Assembly: GCF_000768315.1 (NCBI RefSeq)
Contig: NZ_AQQX01000002.1
Location: 310,001-374,000 of the forward strand
Length of the DNA: 64,000 nt
Direction: 5' to 3'
DNA from: Pseudooceanicola atlanticus
GTDB lineage: Bacteria; Pseudomonadota; Alphaproteobacteria; Rhodobacterales; Rhodobacteraceae
Made by a program: the position numbers and the translations under genes. This document shows positions 26,366-35,095 of the stretch, one piece after another. Position 1 is the first letter of the stretch. Each line of letters starts with the position of its first letter. A model generated the notes under the pieces. The model saw nothing but the letters and a program-made list of their open reading frames with translations. It was not told where the DNA came from and did not search any database.

Positions 26366-26396
26366 AAAACGGGGCCGGCCCGAAGGCCAGGCCCCG
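26366..26396 (-). terminator. Rho-independent terminator of the 46-aa lipoprotein gene
   Basis: CGGGGCC at 26370-26376 pairs with GGCCCCG at 26390-26396, with an inner GGCC/GGCC pair. The minus-strand side continues with TTTTCC. It starts 8 bases past the small lipoprotein stop. Confidence 0.65.
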
Positions 26397-26403
26397 GGTC
26401 GTC

Positions 26404-26544
26404 TTACTTGTACTTGCCGGTGTAGACCGGTTCGACCGAAATCGGCTCGGGTGCGACTTCGACATATTCCGGTTCGGGCTGGGCACAGGCTGCCGCGAGT
26501 GCGACGAGACCGAGTGCCAGCGAGAATTTGATGCTCTTGGACAT
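26404..26544 (-). CDS. Micro-lipoprotein, 46 aa
   Basis: Translation from ATG 26544 gives MSKSIKFSLALGLVALAAAC, a textbook lipoprotein signal with C20, followed by a 26-residue Pro/Glu/Val/Tyr tail (AQPEPEYVEVAPEP then ISVEPVYTGKYK). AGGAG lies 7 bases upstream and a terminator follows directly, so it is a complete stand-alone gene. The tail is extended and acidic with a basic end, as in small envelope lipoproteins. Function unknown. Confidence 0.8.
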   Translation of the reverse strand: MSKSIKFSLALGLVALAAACAQPEPEYVEVAPEPISVEPVYTGKYK

Positions 26545-26758
26545 CTGTAGCTCCTGTTTGTTCTGCCAACCGTGCGCGGCCCGGCCGAGGCCAGGCTTTG
26601 CCGGTACGTGGTCGGCGCGTCTTGGGAAACGCCTTCACGGAGAATAGCCCAATTGTGTACGTTTTCATATGTTCCGTTGCGCGCGACCCTGCCCTGTGGC
26701 TGGAAAGACGCAACCGGGAATCCACCGGAACACCGCTTCTCAACATGTTGTGGACGCA

Positions 26759-27175
26759 TCAGAACGCCTCCCAAATACAGGCCCCATTCTCGAGCCGGAA
26801 CGCCTCGAAAAACTGGGTCACATCGGGTGCGGTTGAGCCGAATTCCACCGTTGCGGAGGCGATCGAGATCACCGCCTGGGACGCGATGAGCGCGTTTTCG
26901 CCGGCATATGTCAGGGCCTGTTCGGAACACAGCACTGCGAAATCCTCCTCCACGCTGGCATAGTTGTCGGGCGCCAGGTCCGGCGCCACGTAACGCAGCC
27001 GCAGCCAGAGCTGACCGTCAGGTTGCGGGTCTTCCAGAACCTCCTGAAGCGTCAGCACCAATCCTGACGGCACGGCCGGGATCCCCTCCTGACCCCGGGC
27101 CGTGGTCGCGGCAGCCAGGAAGGCCCCCATCACCGCGACGAAAACACATCTGCCGGGCGTGACGCGCTCAGACAT
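26759..27175 (-). CDS. DUF6497-like secreted protein
   Basis: A 138-residue protein with a signal segment (residues 9-28, ending AATTARGQEG). The mature part reads IPAVPSGLVLTLQEVLEDP, then LRLRYVAPDLAP and ISIASATVEFG, and ends NGACIWEAF, a pattern I associate with DUF6497 of Rhodobacteraceae. ATG 27175 overlaps the preceding gene's stop by 8 bases. Role unknown. Confidence 0.65.
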   Translation of the reverse strand: MSERVTPGRCVFVAVMGAFLAAATTARGQEGIPAVPSGLVLTLQEVLEDPQPDGQLWLRLRYVAPDLAPDNYASVEEDFAVLCSEQALTYAGENALIASQAVISIASATVEFGSTAPDVTQFFEAFRLENGACIWEAF

Positions 27176-27527
27176 GCGCGCGCCTCCCCGCATGGGCCAG
27201 CCAGCGCCGGCGATTGGCCGGATCGGCCAGAACCGCGGCGATCCGGGCCTCGGCCCCACCGGCTGCGCCGGTCCGGTCCAGCCGTCCACCGGCCGCGATC
27301 CGCAGGTCATCCCCGCTCCGGGCCACTAGCACCACCGGCGACAGGCCCCGCACATGGCGCAGCGCGCGCCACATGTCCTGGCGCACCTGGTGGGCCACCG
27401 CGCTGCGCGACACGGGCCGGTCCGCGGTCAGGACATCGTCCACCCGCAGATCGAACCGCACCGGCAGGTGCCGGGCCAGCGTGACCGCCTCCGCGTCACG
27501 CAGGATATGCCACCCCTGGCGCGCCAT
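27168..27527 (-). CDS. Conserved hypothetical protein, 119 aa, next to pccB
   Basis: Starts 9 bases after the pccB stop and overlaps the DUF6497-like gene, so the three are co-transcribed. The protein is basic and soluble (RQGWHILRDAEAVTLARHLP, then RFDLRVDDVLTADRPVSRS and a C-terminal AVLADPANRRRWLAHAGRR). No domain recognised. The operon position suggests a link to propionyl-CoA metabolism that is untested. Confidence 0.7.
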   Translation of the reverse strand: MARQGWHILRDAEAVTLARHLPVRFDLRVDDVLTADRPVSRSAVAHQVRQDMWRALRHVRGLSPVVLVARSGDDLRIAAGGRLDRTGAAGGAEARIAAVLADPANRRRWLAHAGRRAHV

Positions 27528-27536
27528 CCGGTCCCG

Positions 27537-29069
27537 TTACAGCGGAATGTTGTCGTGCTTTTTCCAGGGGTTCTGCAGCTTCTTGTTGCGCAGGCTGGCA
27601 AAGGCACGGGACACGCGCTTGCGGGTCGACCGGGGCTGGATCACCTCGTCGATGAAGCCCTTTTCGGCCGCCACGAACGGGTTGGCGAAACGGTCTTCGT
27701 AATTCTGGGTGCGCTCGGCGATCTTTTCGGCATCGCCCAGTTCGGAGCGATACAGGATCTCGACCGCGCCCTTGGCGCCCATCACCGCGATCTCTGCGGT
27801 CGGCCAGGCATAGTTGAAATCGCCGCGCAGATGCTTCGACGCCATCACGTCATAGGCACCGCCATAGGCCTTGCGGGTGATGACCGTGACCTTGGGCACC
27901 GTCGCCTCGCCATAGGCGAACAGCAGCTTCGCGCCGTGCTTGATGACGCCGCCATATTCCTGCGTCGTGCCGGGCAGGAAGCCGGGCACATCGACGAAGG
28001 TCAGGATCGGAATTTCGAAAGCATCGCAGAACCGCACGAAGCGCGCCGCCTTGCGCGAGCTGTCGATGTCGAGGCAGCCCGCCAGGACCATCGGCTGGTT
28101 CGCGACGACGCCCACGGTCTGGCCTTCCAGCCGGATGAAGCCGGTGATGATGTTCTTCGCGAAATCCTCCTGGATTTCGTAGAAATCACCCTCGTCCGCG
28201 ACCTTCACGATCAGTTCCTTCATGTCGTAGGGCGAGTTGGCGTTTTCCGGCACCAGCGTGTCGAGGCTGGTTTCGATCCGGTCGGATTCGTCGAAGAAGG
28301 GACGTACCGGCGCCTTCTCGCGGTTGTTCAGCGGCAGGAAGTCGACCAGGCGGCGCACTTCGGACAGCGCCTCCACGTCGTTCTCGAACGCGCCGTCGGC
28401 GACCGAGGATTTCTTGGTGTGGGTCGATGCGCCGCCCAGTTCCTCGGCGGTCACGACCTCGTTCGTCACGGTCTTCACCACGTCGGGGCCGGTCACGAAC
28501 ATGTAGGAGCTGTCCTTCACCATGAAGATGAAGTCGGTCATCGCCGGCGAATAGACGGCACCACCGGCACAGGGCCCCATGATGACGGAGATCTGCGGCA
28601 CCACGCCCGAAGCCATGATGTTGCGCTGGAAAACTTCCGCATACCCGGCGAGGGACGCGACACCCTCCTGGATGCGGGCCCCGCCGGAATCGTTGATGCC
28701 GATGACAGGTGCGCCGTTCTGCACGGCCATGTCCATGATCTTGCAGATCTTCTGGGCGTGGGTTTCGGACAGCGAACCGCCGAAGACGGTGAAGTCCTGG
28801 GAAAAGACATAGACCATGCGGCCGTTGATCGTGCCCCAGCCGGTGACGACGCCGTCGCCATAGGGGCGCTGTTCTTCCATGCCGAAATCGGTGCAGCGAT
28901 GCGCGACGAAGGTGTCGAATTCCTCAAAGCTGTCGTGATCCAGCAGAACCTCGATCCGTTCGCGCGCGGTCAGCTTGCCCTTGGCGTGCTGGGCGTCGAT
29001 CCGTTTCTGGCCACCGCCCAGACGGGCCGTTTCGCGGCGGTCTTGCAGCTCTTGAATGATGTCTTTCAT
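27537..29069 (-). CDS. pccB: Propionyl-CoA carboxylase beta (carboxyltransferase) subunit
   Basis: A 510-residue carboxyltransferase that moves CO2 from biotin on PccA to propionyl-CoA. The crotonase-like halves are visible: [44 protein letters not shown] and later [38 protein letters not shown] 29069 is the family start, with GGGGGAGAG upstream. Candidate PccR half-sites lie about 135-155 bases upstream. First gene of a three-gene operon. Confidence 0.96.
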   Translation of the reverse strand: MKDIIQELQDRRETARLGGGQKRIDAQHAKGKLTARERIEVLLDHDSFEEFDTFVAHRCTDFGMEEQRPYGDGVVTGWGTINGRMVYVFSQDFTVFGGSLSETHAQKICKIMDMAVQNGAPVIGINDSGGARIQEGVASLAGYAEVFQRNIMASGVVPQISVIMGPCAGGAVYSPAMTDFIFMVKDSSYMFVTGPDVVKTVTNEVVTAEELGGASTHTKKSSVADGAFENDVEALSEVRRLVDFLPLNNREKAPVRPFFDESDRIETSLDTLVPENANSPYDMKELIVKVADEGDFYEIQEDFAKNIITGFIRLEGQTVGVVANQPMVLAGCLDIDSSRKAARFVRFCDAFEIPILTFVDVPGFLPGTTQEYGGVIKHGAKLLFAYGEATVPKVTVITRKAYGGAYDVMASKHLRGDFNYAWPTAEIAVMGAKGAVEILYRSELGDAEKIAERTQNYEDRFANPFVAAEKGFIDEVIQPRSTRKRVSRAFASLRNKKLQNPWKKHDNIPL

Positions 29070-29204
29070 CGCGGGTCTCTCCCCCTGGCAGGTCGCGTTT
29101 CGGGCCTTGCGGCCTCGGGCCGGCGCGGGGATCTCCCCGGCGCGGGCACAATCTGGCCGGACCATAAGAGCAGGACCGTCTCGAACAAAGGAAAATTCGG
29201 CAAA

Positions 29205-29223
29205 TTTGCAAATTGTTGGCAAG
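29205..29223. promoter_or_regulatory. Candidate PccR operator upstream of pccB
   Basis: TTTGCAAA (29205-29212), three bases, then TTGGCAAG (29216-29223), with ATTGCAAA at 29237-29244 nearby. Rhodobacter sphaeroides PccR was reported to bind TTTGCAAA repeats separated by four bases; here one half is exact and spacing is three. It sits between divergent pccB and the MFS gene, so could serve both. Confidence 0.6.
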
Positions 29224-29313
29224 CGGATCGCTGCTAATTGCAAAAATGCGAAGTTGCGGAAAACGCATGTGCCCAGCATGGACTTTTCCGCAGCCCGGTT
29301 CTAGCTCTCTGTA

Positions 29314-30528
29314 ATGAGCCTCTCGACACCCCGCCGATACCTGCATAACGACAGTGCCCCGCACCTGTCCACGTTGATCCTGCTGGCCGGGATGACGGCC
29401 GTGGCGATGAACATCTTCCTGCCGTCGCTGCCCAAGATCGCCGACCATTTCGACACGCCCTACCGGGTCGTGCAGCTGTCGGTCGCGATCTTCCTGGCCA
29501 CCAATGCAGTCATGCAGATCTTCATCGGGCCGCTGGCCGACAAGTTCGGCCGCCGTCCGCTGATCCTGGGCGGGCTCATCATCTTCTGCATCGCGACGCT
29601 GGGCTGCCTTTTCGCGCCCAACATCACCACCTTCCTCGCCTTCCGCATGCTGCAGGCGACCTGCGCGGTGGCGATGGTCCTGTCCCGCGCCGTGGTGCGC
29701 GACATGCACCCGGCGGACAAGGCAGCCTCGGTCATGGGTTACGTCACGATGGGCATGTCGATCGTGCCCATGGTCGCGCCGGCGCTTGGCGGCATGCTGG
29801 ACCAGCTTTTCGGCTGGCAATCGACCTTCTGGGCGCTGTTCCTCTTCGGCCTCGTCGTGCTGGTGATCAGCTGGTACGACCTGGGCGAAACCGGCACGCC
29901 CAGCGAACTCAGCGTCATGGGCCAGTTCCGCGAATACCCCGAGCTTCTGACCTCGCCGCGCTTCTGGGGCTATTGCCTCGCCTCGGCCTTCTCGTCCGGG
30001 GCGTTCTTCGCCTTCCTGGGCGGTGCGCCCTATGTCGCAAGCGATGTCTTCGGCATGACCCCGGCGCAGTTCGGCTATTTCACCGCCTGTCCGGCCGTAG
30101 GCTATTTCCTCGGAAACTGGTTCACCGGCGTCGCCGCGACCCGCATCGGCACCAACCGGATGATCCTGTGGGGCACGCTGATCATCGGCGTCGCCATGTC
30201 GCTTGCTTTGCTGCTGGCTTATGCGGGGTTCGGCGGGCCGATCCTCTTCTTCGGCGTGATGGGCTTTGTCGGGATCGGCAACGGCATGACCATTCCCTCG
30301 GCCACCACCGGGATGCTGTCGGTGCGCCCGCACCTGGCCGGCACCGCTTCGGGCCTCGGCGGCACGATCATGATCGGCGGCGGCGCCATCCTGTCGGCCC
30401 TGGCCGGCACGCTGCTGACCGCCGGCACGGACGAAACCCCGCTGCTCTGGATCATGCTGCTGACCTCGGTCCTGGGCTTCATGGCCATCGTCCTGGTGAT
30501 TTTTCGCGAACGCCAGCTCCGTCTATAA
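29314..30528 (+). CDS. Bcr/CflA-type MFS efflux transporter
   Basis: A 404-residue major facilitator with twelve hydrophobic segments. MNIFLPSLPKIADHF, QIFIGPLADKFGRRPLILGG (loop 2-3 motif) and VLSRAVVRDMHP are typical of the Bcr/CflA drug-resistance subfamily. It is divergent from pccB and upstream of pccR, with operator-like TTTGCAAA in both flanks, so it may respond to acyl-CoA; substrate unknown. Confidence 0.9.
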   Translation: MSLSTPRRYLHNDSAPHLSTLILLAGMTAVAMNIFLPSLPKIADHFDTPYRVVQLSVAIFLATNAVMQIFIGPLADKFGRRPLILGGLIIFCIATLGCLFAPNITTFLAFRMLQATCAVAMVLSRAVVRDMHPADKAASVMGYVTMGMSIVPMVAPALGGMLDQLFGWQSTFWALFLFGLVVLVISWYDLGETGTPSELSVMGQFREYPELLTSPRFWGYCLASAFSSGAFFAFLGGAPYVASDVFGMTPAQFGYFTACPAVGYFLGNWFTGVAATRIGTNRMILWGTLIIGVAMSLALLLAYAGFGGPILFFGVMGFVGIGNGMTIPSATTGMLSVRPHLAGTASGLGGTIMIGGGAILSALAGTLLTAGTDETPLLWIMLLTSVLGFMAIVLVIFRERQLRL

Positions 30529-30545
30529 CCGCTTGTTTACGACGA

Positions 30546-30597
30546 TTTGCAAAGTTAGCGTCATCCGGCGGAGTGCGCCGTGCAAAACTTGCAAAGT
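30546..30597. promoter_or_regulatory. PccR-like half-sites upstream of pccR
   Basis: A perfect TTTGCAAA lies at 30546-30553, and GTGCAAAA and CTTGCAAAG follow at 30580-30597, ending 12 bases before the pccR start. Suggests autoregulation; spacing does not match the reported X4 repeat. Confidence 0.5.
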
Positions 30598-30609
30598 CGT
30601 TAAGGCGGG

Positions 30610-32016
30610 ATGGGAATGGGTACCAAGAAACTCTATGCCGGGGCCAAGCTTCGGGAAACGCGCCAGCGCCTTGGCCTGACGCAAAAGGATTTCGCGGCCA
30701 AGCTTGGCGTGTCGCTGCCCTATCTCAACCAGATGGAAAACAACAACCGGCCTGTCTCAACGACGGTGGTCCTGTCGCTGGCGCAGGAATTTGGCTTCGA
30801 CGTCACCGAATTGTCGACCGGCGACAGCGAACGGCTGGTGTCGGACATGCGGGAGGCGATGGCCGATCCGGTCCTGGCCGACGCCGCGCCGCCCCTGTCG
30901 GACCTGCGGCTGACCGCCTCCAACGCACCGGCACTGGCCCGCGCCTTCCTGCATCTGCACCGCGCCTACCGGCAGACGCACGAGCGCCTCGCCTCCCTCG
31001 ACGAGGCTTTGGGCCGCGAAGATGCCCGCACCCTGCCCTCGCCCTGGGACGAGGTGCGCGATTTCTTCCATTACTGCGACAATTACATCGACGCGGTGGA
31101 CCGTGCGGCGGAAAACTTCGCTTCTCCCTCGGGCCCGGAAAAGAACATCCGCGTGCGCGCCGTCTCGGCGCTTGGCCACCTGGGCGTGGCAGTGCATTTC
31201 ACAGACACCCCGGCGCTGCGCCATTACGACCCCGACACCAAGCGGCTGACCCTGTCGCGCGGGGCGGCAGCGGAAACCCAGACCTTCCAGCTGCTGCTGC
31301 AGGTCGCGCTTCTGGAACAGGACAAGCTGCTTGAGGCGACGCTGGATCTGGCCCGGTTCCAGTCCGACGCGGCCCGCGCCATCGCCAAGATCGGGCTGGC
31401 CAATTACTTCGCCGGGGCGGCGCTGATGCCCTATACCAGCTTCCTCGAAACCGCGCAGGAGGTCCGCCACGACCTGGAAATCCTGTCGCTGCGCTTCGGC
31501 GCCTCGATCGAACAGGTGGCGCACCGCCTGTCGACCCTGCAACGGCCCGGTGCCAAGGGCATCCCGTTCTTCTTCGTCCGCGTCGACCAGGCCGGCACGA
31601 TCACCAAGCGGCATTCGGCCACGCGGCTGCAATTCGCCCGGTTCGGAGGGGCCTGCCCGCTGTGGAACGTGCACCGCGCCTTCGAAACGCCCGGCCGGTT
31701 CCTGCGGCAACTGGCGGAAACCCCGGATGGGGTGCGCTATATCTCGATCGCTCGGGATGTGTCGAAACCGGGCGGATCCTGGGGCGCGCCCGACCGCCGT
31801 TTTGCCATCGCCCTGGGCTGCGAAATCACCCACGCCCCGGCGCTGGTCTATGCCGACGACCTCGACCTGTCGCGGCCCGGCACCTTCGAACCGATCGGCA
31901 TTTCCTGCCGGATCTGCGAACGCGAGCATTGCCACCAGAGGTCCGTTCCGCCGCTGGAACGGCGCCTGACCATCGACGTCAATGCCCGCGGTACGCTGCC
32001 TTACGAAGTCGGCTGA
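30610..32016 (+). CDS. pccR: Short-chain fatty acyl-CoA regulator PccR (ScfR family)
   Basis: A 468-residue regulator with an XRE helix-turn-helix at residues 8-62 (KLRETRQRLGLTQKDFAAKL, then LPYLNQMENNNRP), an IrrE/ImmA-like central domain (LLQVALLEQDKLL, IGLANYFAGAALMPYTSFL) lacking an obvious HExxH zinc motif, and a C-terminal DUF2083 domain with cysteines (SCRICEREHC). In Rhodobacter sphaeroides PccR activates pccB in response to propionyl-CoA. Position next to pccB supports the call. Its end overlaps the convergent YdcH gene by 16 bases. Confidence 0.9.
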   Translation: MGMGTKKLYAGAKLRETRQRLGLTQKDFAAKLGVSLPYLNQMENNNRPVSTTVVLSLAQEFGFDVTELSTGDSERLVSDMREAMADPVLADAAPPLSDLRLTASNAPALARAFLHLHRAYRQTHERLASLDEALGREDARTLPSPWDEVRDFFHYCDNYIDAVDRAAENFASPSGPEKNIRVRAVSALGHLGVAVHFTDTPALRHYDPDTKRLTLSRGAAAETQTFQLLLQVALLEQDKLLEATLDLARFQSDAARAIAKIGLANYFAGAALMPYTSFLETAQEVRHDLEILSLRFGASIEQVAHRLSTLQRPGAKGIPFFFVRVDQAGTITKRHSATRLQFARFGGACPLWNVHRAFETPGRFLRQLAETPDGVRYISIARDVSKPGGSWGAPDRRFAIALGCEITHAPALVYADDLDLSRPGTFEPIGISCRICEREHCHQRSVPPLERRLTIDVNARGTLPYEVG

Positions 32017-32252
32017 GTGTCCTTCAGGACGGCATAAAGCTTGTCCTTCAGCGCCCCGCGTTCCTTGCGCAGGGAAATCATCGCCAGATCCTCGATCGGC
32101 TCGATATTCGTCTCGGAGCGGTGAATCTGCCGGTTCAGCTCGTGATATTGCTCTGCCATCCGGGCAAAATGCGCATCCACGGATTTCAGCGTGGTGATCC
32201 GGTCGGCAAAATCCGGAAAGTCGTCGTGCAGTTCATGCGGTGTGTTGGACAT
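32001..32252 (-). CDS. YdcH family (DUF465) small protein
   Basis: An 83-residue helical protein: TPHELHDDFPDFADRITTLK and HFARMAEQYHELNRQIHRSE, ending LRKERGALKDKLYAVL, the DUF465 pattern. ATG 32252 follows a purine-rich AGGAAGAAAGGGAA. Its 3' end overlaps the pccR 3' end (antisense, 16 bases). Function unknown in the family. Confidence 0.88.
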   Translation of the reverse strand: MSNTPHELHDDFPDFADRITTLKSVDAHFARMAEQYHELNRQIHRSETNIEPIEDLAMISLRKERGALKDKLYAVLKDTQPTS

Positions 32253-32386
32253 GTCGTTCCCTTTCTTCCTGTCACGCCTCATCCAACCCGAATCGCGCGC
32301 GTCGCACCTTGACCCCGATCAAATCCCGCGCTCCGGTGCGGTGCGAAGCGCAATCCCGCTTTCGCCCTTGACCCCAATGGTCACAC

Positions 32387-32407
32387 ATGCGGAAATATCT
32401 TCCGCAT
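32387..32407. promoter_or_regulatory. Perfect palindromic operator upstream of SDR gene
   Basis: ATGCGGAA-ATATC-TTCCGCAT, eight-base arms, ending 14 bases before ATG 32422. The same TGCGGAA half-sites lie upstream of the cyclase-family gene (8967-8990). Likely a repressor or activator site; regulator not in evidence. Confidence 0.6.
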
Positions 32408-32421
32408 AACGGGAGGACATC

Positions 32422-33210
32422 ATGAATATCGACACGCTTTTCTCACTCGAAGGCAAGGTTGCCGTCATCACGGGCGGCTCGCGCGGGCTGGGCAAGCATT
32501 TCGCCCGGGCCTTCATCGCCTCGGGCGCCAAGGTCTACATCACGTCGCGCAAGGCCCCGGCCTGTTTCGAAACCGCCGAGGAACTGGGCGAGATGTGCAT
32601 CCCCCTGCCCCACGACCTGTCGACCCTCGAGGGCATCGACGCCTTCGTGGCCGAGCTGAAGGAAAAGGAAGACCACGTCGATATCCTGATCAACAATGCC
32701 GGCGCCGCCTGGGGCGAGGATTACCTCGACTATTCCGAGGCCGGCTGGGACAAGACGATGGACCTGAACCTGAAGTCGCCGTTCTTCCTGACCCAGCGGA
32801 TGCATGATCTGCTCAAGGCCAAGGCGACGAACGAGGACCCCTCGAAGGTGATCAATATCGCCTCCATCGACGGGCAGCGGCTGAACCCCTGGGAAACCTA
32901 TGCCTACCACGCGTCGAAATCGGGGCTGATCTACCTGACGCGGCGGGTCGCTGCGCGCCTGATCGAGGACAATATCGTCGTCAACGCCATCGCACCGGGT
33001 GCCTTTGCCTCGGACATGAACCGCGCGGCACGCGATCATGGCGACGAGGTCGGCAAGCGGATCCCCTCCCGCCGGATCGGCACGGACGAGGATATCGCCG
33101 CCGCCGCCATCTACCTGGCGGCCCGGTCCGGCAATTACGTCGTCGGCCACACCCTGACCGTGGACGGCGGGCTGGTGAACGCCGCCATCGGCACCTCGAT
33201 CGACGCCTGA
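32422..33210 (+). CDS. SDR family oxidoreductase (3-oxoacyl-ACP reductase-like)
   Basis: A 262-residue short-chain dehydrogenase: cofactor motif GGSRGLG at 18-24, NNAG at 91-94, and catalytic S148, Y162, K166 (YHASK). Sequence style resembles RhlG/gluconate 5-dehydrogenase-like members, NADP(H) users. Substrate not assignable. GGGAGGACATC gives a good ribosome binding site. The palindrome just upstream suggests dedicated regulation. Confidence 0.88.
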   Translation: MNIDTLFSLEGKVAVITGGSRGLGKHFARAFIASGAKVYITSRKAPACFETAEELGEMCIPLPHDLSTLEGIDAFVAELKEKEDHVDILINNAGAAWGEDYLDYSEAGWDKTMDLNLKSPFFLTQRMHDLLKAKATNEDPSKVINIASIDGQRLNPWETYAYHASKSGLIYLTRRVAARLIEDNIVVNAIAPGAFASDMNRAARDHGDEVGKRIPSRRIGTDEDIAAAAIYLAARSGNYVVGHTLTVDGGLVNAAIGTSIDA

Positions 33211-33291
33211 GGGCCGCGCCACAGGTCGCGCTCTGACCCAAAGGCGCGCCTGCGGCGCATACGATTTGATCTTGCTCGGGCCGCAAGGGCC

Positions 33292-33313
33292 CTGGAGGGC
33301 TCAGGCCCTCCAG
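33292..33313 (+). terminator. GC hairpin downstream of SDR gene
   Basis: CTGGAGGGC (33292-33300) pairs with GCCCTCCAG (33305-33313) around TCAG, about 80 bases past the SDR stop. No T-tract; it resembles the stem part of the intergenic repeat without its GATGAA block. Confidence 0.45.
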
Positions 33314-33416
33314 ACCTCCCGTCCGGCCCGGGCATCGTGATCCGGATGGGTGCCGGGGCGGATTGCGCCCGAACCAGGAACAACCTGAAATTCTGGACCA
33401 AGCCGTCTAGCATGTG

Positions 33417-33428
33417 TCATGTATATGA
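33417..33428. promoter_or_regulatory. Imperfect dyad upstream of GntR gene
   Basis: TCATGTATATGA, 40 bases before the ATG of the GntR-family gene; ATATGTCA follows at 33436. GntR-family regulators often repress themselves at such A/T-rich dyads, so autoregulation is plausible. Confidence 0.35.
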
Positions 33429-33467
33429 ATGAACTGATATGTCAGACTTACAGGACACGGCACGAAC

Positions 33468-34241
33468 ATGGCTAAACCGGAAGAGGGGCAGACCCGGCGT
33501 GGCCGTGGACGGGTTCAGATCGCGGCGCCGGCACTGGCCCCCGTCGATCCCGCATCCCGCGAACCCGCCGAACGGCAGGTCTACAGGATCATCCGCCAGG
33601 CGCTGATGCAGGGCCTGATCCCGCCCGGCGGCACCCTGACCAGCCGATCCCTTGCGCAACAGCTGAACGTTTCGACCCAGCCTGTCCGCGACGCGCTGAA
33701 ACGGCTGGAGGCGGACGGCGTGCTGGTCGGTCGCCCGCAAAGTGGCTTCTACGTGCGCGACCTGGGCCAGTCCGAATTCGCGGAACTGACGGAGATTTGC
33801 GTGCGCCTCGAAGGGCTGGCCGCCCATAGGGCCGCCGCCTTCGTCACGAAGGACGACATCGCCACCCTGCGTCGGATGAACGACGCGTTCAGCCAAGCGG
33901 AGCATCTGCCAGACCTGCTTGACCTGAACTATCAGTTGCACTTCCTGATATATTCCAGGGCCCGCATGCCCCAATTGCTGAACATGATCCGCAACACGTG
34001 GGTCAAGATCGGACCGGCCCTGCATCACATCCCGATCACCGGCAAGGCGGAATTTGCAGCCATCCTGCACGCGGCCTGCATCGACGCGCTGGCCGCCCGC
34101 GACGGTGAGGCCGCCGAGGCCATGATCCGCGAGGACATCACCAAGACGTCGCAGATGATCATCACGCTTCTGCCCAGGCATGACGCCCCGTCATCCGGCC
34201 TGGCCGGACAACCGGACGAAACGGAATCCTTGTTCGACTGA
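33468..34241 (+). CDS. GntR family regulator with FCD domain
   Basis: A 257-residue regulator: winged helix at about residues 38-100 (GGTLTSRSLAQQLNVSTQPV, then RDALKRLEADGVLVGRPQSG) and an all-helical FCD effector domain (LTEICVRLEGLAAHRAAAF, YQLHFLIYSRARMPQLLNMI) that usually binds a carboxylate and a metal. The first 30 residues are basic and poorly conserved-looking. Targets unknown; the upstream SDR gene is a candidate by proximity only. Confidence 0.88.
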   Translation: MAKPEEGQTRRGRGRVQIAAPALAPVDPASREPAERQVYRIIRQALMQGLIPPGGTLTSRSLAQQLNVSTQPVRDALKRLEADGVLVGRPQSGFYVRDLGQSEFAELTEICVRLEGLAAHRAAAFVTKDDIATLRRMNDAFSQAEHLPDLLDLNYQLHFLIYSRARMPQLLNMIRNTWVKIGPALHHIPITGKAEFAAILHAACIDALAARDGEAAEAMIREDITKTSQMIITLLPRHDAPSSGLAGQPDETESLFD

Positions 34242-34470
34242 CTGGATCGGACTGGCTGCGTCGGACCGGCTGGCGCAAACCGCCCGCTTCGTCCGCATCA
34301 GCGCTTCGGAGCGGCCGGTTTTCTGCCTGTCACGTCATGTGACGGCGGCCCAGGTTACCGCAAATCGGTACGCAAGGAACGCGCGCAATCCGCCCCAAGG
34401 ATACGCACCGCACATCACCCAACCTTGGCAAGTCGGTCACAGACGCCTACCCGGCTTCGGACAAACCCGC

Positions 34471-35040
34471 TTATTCCAGCGCGGCGCCGTATTCCAGGAT
34501 TACCGGCACGACGAGGTCTTCTTCGTCATCCAGATGCCGGTGCAGGAAGGTGCGGAAGGCCCGCTGCGCTTCCAGTAGCGTCACGGCCTCCTTCTCGTCA
34601 TCCTCTCCGGCGGCGATCTTGCGCAGCACGGCGTTCGTGCTTTCGGCCAGCGCATGGATGTGCCCGTCCAGCGCGTGATGATCGCGGTCCAGGATCTCGA
34701 ACCCCTGCTCCAGCCGGCTATCCAGCGGGATGAATTGCGGGAAGTAGTGGTGATCCTCGATCTGGTGATGCCCGTGCAACTGGTTCAGGAAAGCCGAGGT
34801 GTAATGCTGCATTTCGCGCCCATAGCGCGGATTGGCGCCGTCCAGCCGCTTTTCCGTCCCTTCGACCAGCAGGTCGTTCAGCTGCCGAAACATGCCGTGC
34901 CGTTCCAGCCAGAAGGCCGTCAGCTGGTTGAAATTGGGATGCCCCTGCCACTCTGCCTTCGGGTAGAGATCGGCCAGGACACGCAGATGCGGGGGCAGGC
35001 CCTTGCGGGCATCAAGCGCGAGCGGATCGGGATCGGTCAT
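34471..35040 (-). CDS. Hemerythrin domain-containing protein
   Basis: A 189-residue four-helix protein with HHE-type iron ligands: H89, H91/H92 and E95 in HGHHQIEDHH, H121/H122 in DRDHHALDGH, and H167, H169 and Asp/Glu 171-174 in LHRHLDDEED. Such proteins bind a di-iron centre and sense or carry O2 or NO. The N-terminal extension (GLPPHLRVLADLYPKAEW) may add contacts. Stands alone. Confidence 0.88.
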   Translation of the reverse strand: MTDPDPLALDARKGLPPHLRVLADLYPKAEWQGHPNFNQLTAFWLERHGMFRQLNDLLVEGTEKRLDGANPRYGREMQHYTSAFLNQLHGHHQIEDHHYFPQFIPLDSRLEQGFEILDRDHHALDGHIHALAESTNAVLRKIAAGEDDEKEAVTLLEAQRAFRTFLHRHLDDEEDLVVPVILEYGAALE

Positions 35041-35095
35041 GGTCGAAGTCTAGCCCTCTGCCCCCCGCCGTCCAGAGCCATCACCCTGCATCAGC

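Noticed and set aside
34325-34345. GTCAC-N5-GTGAC dyad in the gap between GntR and hemerythrin genes
   Set aside because: Five-base arms are expected by chance in this much GC-rich DNA, and it is not placed at a promoter I can identify.
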